Shown: positions 1 through 5,368 of the stretch, in pieces
Position numbering within the stretch: the stretch's first letter is position 1
Layout: each line of letters opens with the position of its first letter
From: Planctomycetota bacterium
GTDB lineage: Bacteria > Planctomycetota > UBA1135 > GCA-002686595
Reading direction: 5' to 3'
NCBI GenBank assembly: GCA_021776885.1
Contig: JAJFFA010000071.1
Location: forward strand, 1-5,368
Length of the DNA: 5,368 nucleotides
The notes under the pieces: model-generated
What the model saw: only the letters and a program-made list of their open reading frames with translations
What the model was told of the DNA's origin: nothing
Database searches by the model: none
Translations under genes and position numbers: made by a program

Positions 1-158
1 TCGCGCCCGTCGCGCACCATCTGCGCCAGGGACTCGGGGTGCGAGCGGATCGTGTCGGCGGCGTTCTTGTACGCCTGTACCTTGAACCATCCGGCGTCGT
101 CGACCTCCAGCAGGCTGGCGATGGACTCGAGCAGTTCGGCGATCTCTTGGTTCTGCAT
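1..158 (-). CDS. polX: PolX-type DNA polymerase, N-terminal fragment (runs off window start)
   Basis: Only the first 52 codons are present; the gene continues beyond base 1. The visible protein begins MQNQEIAELLESIASLLEV, followed by a WFKVQAYKNAADTIR segment (residues 24-38) and an ESLAQMVRDGR segment (42-52). This matches the helical 8-kDa DNA-binding domain that opens bacterial family X DNA polymerases, where the usual pattern is 'NxEIAxxLEExADLLE...NPFRVRAYRNAARxI...LxEGR'. PolX fills short gaps in base excision repair and usually carries a C-terminal PHP phosphoesterase/exonuclease domain, neither of which can be checked here. The start is fixed: an in-frame TGA (164-162) lies just two codons upstream of the ATG at 158-156, and no other start intervenes. 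There is no clear Shine-Dalgarno sequence. The gene begins 36 bases after the stop of the beta-barrel gene on the same strand, so the two are probably cotranscribed. It could instead be a shorter helix-hairpin-helix protein with only this domain. Confidence 0.7.
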   Translation of the reverse strand, partial: MQNQEIAELLESIASLLEVDDAGWFKVQAYKNAADTIRSHPESLAQMVRDGR

Positions 159-194
159 GCTTCAGCGTCGCGAGGCGGGAGTCGTCCATGTCGT

Positions 195-797
195 TCACAG
201 GAAGTACAGGAGCTGCAGGAGCAGGACGTCCGCCCCGTCCTCGTTCAGGTCGAAGTAGTGGGTCCAGGACAGGCGCGCCGCCAAGGCCTCGGCCAGGACG
301 GCCTGGAGACCCAGCCCGATCAGGGGATCGACGCCCTCGAAGGCGTCGTCGTCCGAAGCTCCGCCAAGCCTCTCCCGCTCCTCCGACTGCCAGGCGAAGA
401 GCCCGACCTCACCCAGGAGCTCGAACCCGTTCCCCACGGGCCAGTGGCCCAGGACCGTCGCCTGGGTGCCGGTCGTCTCGAGCGTGCCGGCGCTCGACGC
501 TCCGTTGAACGTGCCGTTGAACTCCAGCTCGCCCAGGTTGCTGTAGGCGGACTCGATGGACAGGAAGGGCAGAGCGCGGTAGCCGAAGCCCAGGGCGAAA
601 GCCACGTCCTCCCCGTCGAGGCTGCCCTCGAAGCTCTGATCGTCCTGCCTCGAGCTGTGCAGGACCGCCAGTCCGGCGCCTCCGCGCAGGCTGAAGACCT
701 CGAGTCCCTGCACCTCGACGTCGCGACTCGGCGCCTGGCACGCGAGGGTGGCGAGCGCGACCAAGCCAGTCGTCAGGGGAAAGAGGTCGGGGTTCAT
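195..797 (-). CDS. Small exported outer-membrane beta-barrel protein, possibly a lipoprotein
   Basis: This is a 200-residue protein of unknown function. A hydrophobic export segment spans roughly residues 5-19 and ends in TLAC (Cys20), a weak lipobox because the -3 position is Thr rather than Leu, Val or Ile. The n-region (MNPDLFPLTTG) has no Lys or Arg, which is atypical, so lipidation is uncertain. From residue 39 on, alternating polar/apolar stretches rich in Gly and aromatics fit about eight membrane strands, for example FALGFGYRALPFLSIESAY (67-85), FELLGEVGLFAW (125-136) and LGLQAVLAEALAARLSWTHY (162-181), closing with LLLQLLYFL at the C-terminus. This resembles the OmpA-type 8-strand barrel fold, with no periplasmic domain after it. 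An acidic loop (about 146-157) lies between strands. The chosen start is the ATG at 797-795. The only upstream ATG in frame (938-936) would add 47 Pro/Arg/Gly-rich residues before the signal segment and overlap the helicase start, so it was rejected. A TTG two codons upstream is a minor alternative. The gene diverges from lhr and precedes the PolX-like gene. Confidence 0.68.
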   Translation of the reverse strand: MNPDLFPLTTGLVALATLACQAPSRDVEVQGLEVFSLRGGAGLAVLHSSRQDDQSFEGSLDGEDVAFALGFGYRALPFLSIESAYSNLGELEFNGTFNGASSAGTLETTGTQATVLGHWPVGNGFELLGEVGLFAWQSEERERLGGASDDDAFEGVDPLIGLGLQAVLAEALAARLSWTHYFDLNEDGADVLLLQLLYFL

Positions 798-936
798 CGG
801 CAAGCAGGCAGGGGGCGGCGAGCGGGGCTGGATCCGATTCTGTCCCGTCCCCGGCCCGGCGGCAAACGCCCGCTGGCAGGAGCCGTCAGGGTGCTCACCC
901 GCCCCTGGCCGCGCCCGGCTATCCTCGGACCACGCC
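798..936. other. Divergent intergenic spacer between the barrel gene and lhr
   Basis: This 139-base spacer must hold the promoters for both transcription directions. Rightward, a TATCCT hexamer lies close to the lhr start (separate entry). Leftward, CAGAAT (complement of 837-842) matches four of six positions of a -10 box and would give a leader of about 30 bases for the barrel gene, but no convincing -35 goes with it. I see no strong inverted repeat, operator-like palindrome or riboswitch-like structure. Open reading frames that extend into this stretch from both sides have Pro/Arg/Gly-rich translations and are not convincing as coding extensions. Confidence 0.5.
920..925 (+). promoter_or_regulatory. 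Candidate -10 box (TATCCT) for the lhr-glycosylase pair
   Basis: TATCCT matches the sigma-70-type TATAAT at four of six positions, including the key TA at the start and T at the end, and stands out as an AT-richer island in a very GC-rich stretch. It ends 11 bases before the lhr ATG, so transcription would begin only a few bases ahead of the start codon and give a leaderless or nearly leaderless mRNA. That fits the absence of a Shine-Dalgarno sequence before this ATG. No good -35 is visible at 16-18 bases upstream, so the call is tentative. Confidence 0.35.
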
Positions 937-3900
937 ATGCACGCCTTTCACCCCAGCGTCCAGACCTGGTTCCGCGAGACCCTGGGCGAGCCCTCGCCGC
1001 CCCAGGTGCGCGGCTGGCCCGCCATCGCCAGCGGCGCCCACACCCTGATCGCGGCCCCCACCGGTTCCGGCAAGACCCTGGCCGCCTTCCTCTTCGCCCT
1101 CGACCAGCTGCTCTCCCAGGGCGACGCCCTGGCGGACGAGACGCGCGTGCTCTACGTGTCGCCGCTCAAGGCCCTCGGCAACGACGTCCAGAAGAACCTC
1201 GCCGGCCCCCTGGCCGAGCTGCGCGAGCGCGATCCGTCCCTGCCCGAGGTGCGCGTCTTCGTGCGCTCCGGGGACACGCCCCCTAGCCAGCGCGCGGCGA
1301 TGACGAAGCGCCCCCCGCACGTCGTCGTCACCACGCCGGAGAGCCTCTACATCCTGCTCACCAGCGACGGCGGCCGACGCGTCCTCTCCACGGTGCGCAC
1401 CGTGATCGTCGACGAGATCCACGCCGTTCTGGGCGACAAGCGCGGCTCGCACCTGGCCCTCTCCCTCGAGCGCCTCGACGCCCTGGTGCGCGCCAACGGC
1501 GGCGCCCTGCAGCGCATCGGACTCTCGGCGACCCAGAAACCCCTGGCCGACGTGGGGCGCTTTCTGGTCGGCGCCGGGCGCGAGTGCACGCTGATCGACG
1601 AGGGTCACCTGCGCACCCTCGACCTGGCCCTCGAGATCCCCGACTCCCCGCTCGAGGCCATCTGCTCCCACGAGACCTGGGCCGAGATCTACGCCCGCAT
1701 CGCGGAGCTGATCGAGCAGCACCGCACGACCCTGATCTTCGTGACCACGCGCAAGCTGTCCGAGCGCGTCGGCGCCGAGCTCTCCAAGCTGTGCGGCGAG
1801 CGCGCCATCGCCTGCCACCACTCGAGCCTTTCCAAGGAGCGCCGACTCGACGCCGAACAGCGCCTCAAGGCCGGGCACCTGCGCGCCCTGGTCGCCACCG
1901 CGTCCCTCGAGCTGGGCATCGACATCGGCGACGTCGACCTGGTCGTTCAGGTCGGCACGACGCGCTCCATCGCCGCCTTCCTGCAGCGCGTCGGCCGCTC
2001 GGGCCACGGCGTCGGACGCACTCCCAAGGGGCGCCTGTTCCCCCTCACCCCCGACGAGCTGGTCGAGGGCGCGGCGCTGCTGCGCGCGGTGCGCGGCGGC
2101 CGACTCGACCGCACCCCCCAGCCCTCCGCCCCGCTCGATATCCTGGCCCAGCAAGCGGTCGCCGCCTGCGTGCCCGAGGACTGGTCCGAGGACGAGCTGT
2201 TCGAGACGCTGCGCCGCGCCTGGCCCTACCGCGAACTCGCGCGTGAGCGCTTCGACGCCTGCCTGGCCCTGCACTCGGTGCAGGCCAGCGGCCGCGGCGG
2301 CCTGCTCTCGCGCGACAGCGTCGGCGCCCGCGTGCGCGCCACGAAGCGCGCCCGCATCACCGCGCTGACCTCGGGCGGTGCGATCCCCGACACGACCCAG
2401 TACCGCGTCCTGCTCGAGCCCGAGGGCGTGATGGTCGGCCAGGTCGACGAGGACTTCGCCATCGAGTCGAGCGCGGGCGACATCTTCCAGCTGGGCAACA
2501 CCTCGTGGCGCGTGCTCAAGGTCGAGAGCGGAGCCATGCGCGTCGCCGACGCCCAGGGCGCGCCCCCGTCCCTGCCCTTCTGGGTCGGCGAAGCCCCCGC
2601 ACGCACGCGCGAGCTGTCGAGGGAAATCGCGGACATCCGCGAGAACGGAGTCGACGACGGCTGGTTCGAAGCCGAGGGCGACCTCGAGGCCGATGCCATC
2701 CTATCCTTGCGCAGCTACCTGCGCGCCGGCCGCGACGCCCTGGGCGCGATCCCCACCCAGACCTGCATCGTGCTCGAGCGCTTCTTCGACGAGGCCGGCG
2801 GCATGCAGCTCGTGCTGCACGCTCCGTTTGGCGGCCGCACCAACCGCGCCCTGGGGCTCGCCCTGCGCAAGAAGTTCTGCCGCAGCTTCGGCTTCGAGCT
2901 ACAGGCCGCCGCCAACGAGGACGCCATCGTCCTCTCCCTCGGCCCGCAGCACTCCTTCGACCTCGACGAGGTCCTCGGCTACCTCTCGCCCGCCAGCGCG
3001 CAGCGCACCCTGACCCAGGCCCTGCTCGCCGCGCCCTTCTTCCAGACCCGCTGGCGCTGGAACATCACGCGCTCGCTGCTGCTCGAGCGCTCGCGCGGCG
3101 GCAAGCGCACCCCCGCGCCGATCCTGCGCATGCGCGCCGATGACCTCCTGGCCGCGGCCTTCCCCGCCGTGATGGCCTGCGGCGAGACCCTGCCCGCCGG
3201 CGACATCGAGATTCCCGAGGGACACCCGATCGTCGACCAGACGATCCACGACTGCCTGCACGAGGTGATGGACCTCGACGGCCTGATCGAGGTGCTCGAG
3301 GGGCTGGCGGCGGGCGAGATTCGCGTCGTCACGATCGACACCCCCGAGCCCTCGCCCTTCGCCCGCGCGATCCTGACCTCGCGCCCCTACGGCTTCCTCG
3401 ACGACGCGCCCCTCGAGGAGCGTCGCACCCAGGCCGTGCTCTCGCGCCGCCTGCTCGACCCGCGCACCGCCGACGAGCTGGCGCAGCTCGACCCCAAGGC
3501 CATCGCGCGCGTGCGCGCCGAGGCCTGGCCCGACCCCGAGAGCGCAGAGGAGCTGCACGAGGCCCTGTCCTGGATGGGCTTCCTGGCCCAGGACGAGGTC
3601 GGCGACTGGCTGCCGTGGCTCGAGACCCTGGCCGCCGCGGGCCGCGTCGTGCGCGAGGGCCAGCGCTGGTTCGCCCTCGAGGCCACGCGCGACGAGGCCC
3701 AGGTGCTGCGCGGGCGGATGGAGGCTCTGGGCCCCGTGCACTCGGACGATCCGCTGATGCGCGTGCTCGAGGGGCAAGGCCATGTGCTCAAGGTGCGCTT
3801 CGACGGGCGCGACGGCTGGTGCGACCGGCGCCTCCTGGCACGCATCCAGCGCGCCACCCTGGAGACCCTGCGGCGCGAGATCGAACCCGTCTCGGCCGCC

Positions 3901-4839
3901 GACTACCTGCGCTTCCTCGGCGCCTGGCAGCACGTCGCCCCGGGCCATCGGCTCAGCGGCCCACGCGGTGTGGCCGAGGTCGTGCGCCAGCTCGCCGGCT
4001 ACGAGGCGCCGAGCGCGGCCTGGGAGAAGCGCATCCTCGCCGCGCGCATCACCGGCTATCTGCCCGAATGGCTCGACCAGCTGGCGTTCTCCGGCGAGGT
4101 CGCCTGGGGCCGGCTGTGGGGCTCGTCGCGCGCCGCCCTGCGCTCGACCCCGGTCTGCCTCGTGCCGCGCGCCGACCTCGGTGCGTGGCTCGGGCTCAGC
4201 AGCGAGCCGGACGAGCCGGCGACCTGGCCCGCCCAGAAGCTGCTCGAGACCCTCGAGGAGCGCGGTGCGACCTTCCCTGCCGAGCTCGAGGCCGCCAGCG
4301 AGCTTCTGCCCAGCGACTTCGAGCGCGGCGCCGAGGAGCTGATCGCCCTGGGCTGGATCACGAGCGACTCCTTCGCCTCCGTGCGCCAGCTCCTGCTCTC
4401 CTCCCAGCGCCGCGCGCGCCAGCGCCCGGTGATGGCCGGCCGCTGGAGCCTCTTGCGCAAGGACCTGCCAGCCAGCCCCCCCGTCGAGCACGTGGCCCGC
4501 ACCCTGCTCGCGCGCTGGGGCGTCGTCTTCCGGCGCGTCCTCGAGCGCGAGCGCCAGCCGATCCCCTGGCGTGACCTGGTGCGTGCCCTGCGCGCCCTCG
4601 AGCTGCGCGGCGAAGTGCGCGGCGGCCGCTTCGTGGCGCGCTTCGCCGGCGAACAGTTCGCCCTGCCCGAGGCCGTGCCGCTGCTGCGCAAGATCCGCCG
4701 CGAGGGCCTGCCGCAGGTCGAGGGCGAGTCCGAGATGCCGCTGCAGGTCGCGGCCGCGGACCCCCTCAACCTGCGCGGCATCCTGACGCCGGACGAGCGC
4801 GTCAGCTCGAGCGCGCGGCAGTACGTGCCCCTCGTTTGA
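937..4839 (+). CDS. lhr: Lhr-type superfamily 2 DNA helicase
   Basis: This 1300-residue, ATP-dependent 3'-5' DNA translocase/helicase is of the Lhr (large helicase-related) family, cytoplasmic and linked to DNA repair. The helicase motifs are complete: Q-motif-like Pro-Gln near 22-23, Walker A APTGSGKT (40-47), Ia SPLKALGNDV (75-84), Ib TTPES (132-136), II DEIH (159-162), III SAT (197-199), IV LIFVTTR (266-272), V ATASLELGID (320-329) and VI QRVGRSGH (350-357). The Lhr-specific core follows: a winged-helix region opening at PLDILAQQ (399-406), TSGGAIPD (478-485), a TSWRV segment with Trp524, and LHAPFGGR (627-634). The C-terminal half carries Lhr-family winged-helix-like segments, including WCDRRLLARI (961-970), EIEPVSAADYLRFL (981-994), AGRWSLL (1167-1173) and DPLNLRGILTP (1275-1285). 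E. coli Lhr is 1538 residues; this one lacks some linker insertions and roughly the last 85 residues. The ATG at 937 was chosen because the protein there begins like Lhr homologues. An upstream GTG at 748 in frame would add 63 residues antisense to the barrel gene. The stop overlaps the glycosylase start. Confidence 0.95.
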   Translation: MHAFHPSVQTWFRETLGEPSPPQVRGWPAIASGAHTLIAAPTGSGKTLAAFLFALDQLLSQGDALADETRVLYVSPLKALGNDVQKNLAGPLAELRERDPSLPEVRVFVRSGDTPPSQRAAMTKRPPHVVVTTPESLYILLTSDGGRRVLSTVRTVIVDEIHAVLGDKRGSHLALSLERLDALVRANGGALQRIGLSATQKPLADVGRFLVGAGRECTLIDEGHLRTLDLALEIPDSPLEAICSHETWAEIYARIAELIEQHRTTLIFVTTRKLSERVGAELSKLCGERAIACHHSSLSKERRLDAEQRLKAGHLRALVATASLELGIDIGDVDLVVQVGTTRSIAAFLQRVGRSGHGVGRTPKGRLFPLTPDELVEGAALLRAVRGGRLDRTPQPSAPLDILAQQAVAACVPEDWSEDELFETLRRAWPYRELARERFDACLALHSVQASGRGGLLSRDSVGARVRATKRARITALTSGGAIPDTTQYRVLLEPEGVMVGQVDEDFAIESSAGDIFQLGNTSWRVLKVESGAMRVADAQGAPPSLPFWVGEAPARTRELSREIADIRENGVDDGWFEAEGDLEADAILSLRSYLRAGRDALGAIPTQTCIVLERFFDEAGGMQLVLHAPFGGRTNRALGLALRKKFCRSFGFELQAAANEDAIVLSLGPQHSFDLDEVLGYLSPASAQRTLTQALLAAPFFQTRWRWNITRSLLLERSRGGKRTPAPILRMRADDLLAAAFPAVMACGETLPAGDIEIPEGHPIVDQTIHDCLHEVMDLDGLIEVLEGLAAGEIRVVTIDTPEPSPFARAILTSRPYGFLDDAPLEERRTQAVLSRRLLDPRTADELAQLDPKAIARVRAEAWPDPESAEELHEALSWMGFLAQDEVGDWLPWLETLAAAGRVVREGQRWFALEATRDEAQVLRGRMEALGPVHSDDPLMRVLEGQGHVLKVRFDGRDGWCDRRLLARIQRATLETLRREIEPVSAADYLRFLGAWQHVAPGHRLSGPRGVAEVVRQLAGYEAPSAAWEKRILAARITGYLPEWLDQLAFSGEVAWGRLWGSSRAALRSTPVCLVPRADLGAWLGLSSEPDEPATWPAQKLLETLEERGATFPAELEAASELLPSDFERGAEELIALGWITSDSFASVRQLLLSSQRRARQRPVMAGRWSLLRKDLPASPPVEHVARTLLARWGVVFRRVLERERQPIPWRDLVRALRALELRGEVRGGRFVARFAGEQFALPEAVPLLRKIRREGLPQVEGESEMPLQVAAADPLNLRGILTPDERVSSSARQYVPLV

Positions 4840-5368
4840 GCGCCCTCTCCACACTCCTGACCCGGGTCCGTCGCTGCGACCTGTGTGCGCCACACCTGCC
4901 CCACGGCGTGCGCCCCGTGCTCGCTGCCCATGAAGACGCGCGCATCCTGATCGTGGGGCAAGCGCCGGGCCGACGCGTGCATGCCAGCGGAGTGCCCTGG
5001 GACGACCCGAGCGGCGAGCGCCTGCGCGACTGGCTGGGCGTCGACTGCGCCCGCTTCTACGACCCGCGGCGCTTCGCCATCCTGCCCATGGGCTTCTGCT
5101 ACCCGGGAACGGGCAAGAGCGGCGACCTGGCGCCGCGTCCCGAGTGCGCGCCCGAGTGGCACGCGCCGCTGCTGGAGCTCATGCCGAAGCTGCGCCTGAC
5201 CCTGCTCGTCGGTCACCATGCCCAGCGCCACTACCTCGCCCGCCGCCGCGGCCCGAGCCTGACGGCCACCGTGCGCGCCTGGCGCGAGCACCTGCCTGGA
5301 GAGCTGCCCCTGCCGCACCCCAGCCCGCGCAACAACGTCTGGCTGGCCAGGAACGCCTGGTTCGAGGG
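4836..5368 (+). CDS. Uracil-DNA glycosylase superfamily protein (runs off window end)
   Basis: 177 codons are visible, probably nearly the whole of a roughly 190-200-residue protein. Such enzymes cut the N-glycosidic bond of uracil or related damaged bases in DNA, starting base excision repair. Motif A is GQAPG (41-45), followed by SGVPWDDPSG (51-60); motif B is HPSPRN (161-166). Cys14, Cys17, Cys88 and Cys104 form a C-X2-C-Xn-C-X15-C pattern as in the 4Fe-4S family 4 enzymes, and Cys88 sits in GFCYPG like the Cys of the KCRPP segment of that family. Family 4 usually has Glu where Gln42 lies, so substrate and mechanism are not certain. The TTG at 4836 is the only plausible start: its last two bases are shared with the helicase TGA, the upstream frame offers no ATG, GTG or TTG nearby, and the next start (GTG, codon 25) would remove the first two cysteines. 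No Shine-Dalgarno is seen, so translation is probably coupled to lhr. The closest match I recognise is the widespread, largely uncharacterised bacterial 'uracil-DNA glycosylase family protein'. Confidence 0.9.
   Translation, partial: MSALSTLLTRVRRCDLCAPHLPHGVRPVLAAHEDARILIVGQAPGRRVHASGVPWDDPSGERLRDWLGVDCARFYDPRRFAILPMGFCYPGTGKSGDLAPRPECAPEWHAPLLELMPKLRLTLLVGHHAQRHYLARRRGPSLTATVRAWREHLPGELPLPHPSPRNNVWLARNAWFE

Noticed and set aside
860..880. Weak stem-loop (GGCG / CGCC) in the divergent spacer considered as an operator or terminator
   Set aside because: The stem is only about four base pairs in a very GC-rich region and has no following T run or longer symmetry.
748..936. In-frame upstream extension of the helicase from a GTG at 748 (63 extra residues)
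   Set aside because: The extra residues are a Gly/Arg/Pro-rich stretch without family similarity, the first part is antisense to the barrel gene, and the ATG at 937 places the start where Lhr proteins normally begin.
798..938. Upstream ATG (938-936) for the barrel gene, adding 47 residues
   Set aside because: It would put a Pro/Gly/Arg-rich stretch before the hydrophobic export segment and overlap the lhr start codon; the ATG at 797 places the export segment at the N-terminus as expected.
39..1286. 415-codon plus-strand frame spanning the barrel gene and the helicase start
   Set aside because: It runs antisense to the barrel gene and out of frame with the helicase; its translation becomes Arg/Pro-rich with no domain.
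919..2274. 451-codon minus-strand frame opposite the helicase N-terminal half
   Set aside because: It lies opposite the conserved helicase motifs and has a repetitive Gly/Ala/Glu/Leu composition, so it is a GC-driven shadow.
1460..4620. Many CTCGAG hexamers that could be read as a dispersed repeat or binding site
   Set aside because: They fall in frame as Leu-Glu codon pairs and are explained by codon context bias, not by a spaced repeat array.
2899..4893. Long open frame (664 codons) on the minus strand opposite the helicase
   Set aside because: Its translation is a low-complexity Gly/Ala/Glu/Leu/Gln-rich string with no recognisable domain, exactly opposite well-conserved helicase codons. 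Long antisense frames are expected at this GC content.
4981..5199. Small 72-codon plus-strand frame inside the glycosylase region
   Set aside because: It is a different frame within the glycosylase gene; the correct frame carries GQAPG, HPSPRN and the four cysteines.
4056..5318. 420-codon minus-strand frame across the helicase end and the glycosylase
   Set aside because: It is antisense to two genes with clear family motifs; its translation is Arg/Ser/Ala-rich without domains.

Overview
The window comes from a GC-rich, diderm (Gram-negative-type) bacterium: third codon positions are almost all C or G, and one gene encodes what looks like a small exported beta-barrel protein. The sequence alone does not fix the lineage. 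There are no mobile elements, tRNA or rRNA genes, CRISPR repeats or plasmid genes, and the base composition looks even throughout, so this reads as ordinary chromosome.

Layout: two gene pairs diverge from a 139-base spacer (798-936). Leftward lie a 200-residue exported beta-barrel protein (797 to 195) and, 36 bases further on, the first 52 codons of a protein matching the N-terminal DNA-binding domain of family X DNA polymerases (158 to the window edge). Rightward lie a 1300-residue Lhr-type superfamily 2 DNA helicase (937-4839) and, overlapping its stop codon through a TTG start, a uracil-DNA glycosylase superfamily protein (4836 to the window edge, 177 codons visible). The glycosylase reading frame is easy to miss because it starts with TTG and runs off the window.

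Three of the four genes have DNA-repair roles that could act in sequence. The glycosylase would remove uracil or another damaged base, Lhr would translocate on and unwind the damaged DNA, and PolX would fill the short gap. The tight helicase-glycosylase overlap is the most interesting part. E. coli Lhr has been reported to carry a uracil-DNA glycosylase activity in its own C-terminal region. The Lhr here stops well before the end of E. coli Lhr, and a separate glycosylase gene follows at once. This looks like a possible in-trans version of a helicase-glycosylase pair; it is an inference and has not been tested. The beta-barrel protein has no evident link to repair.
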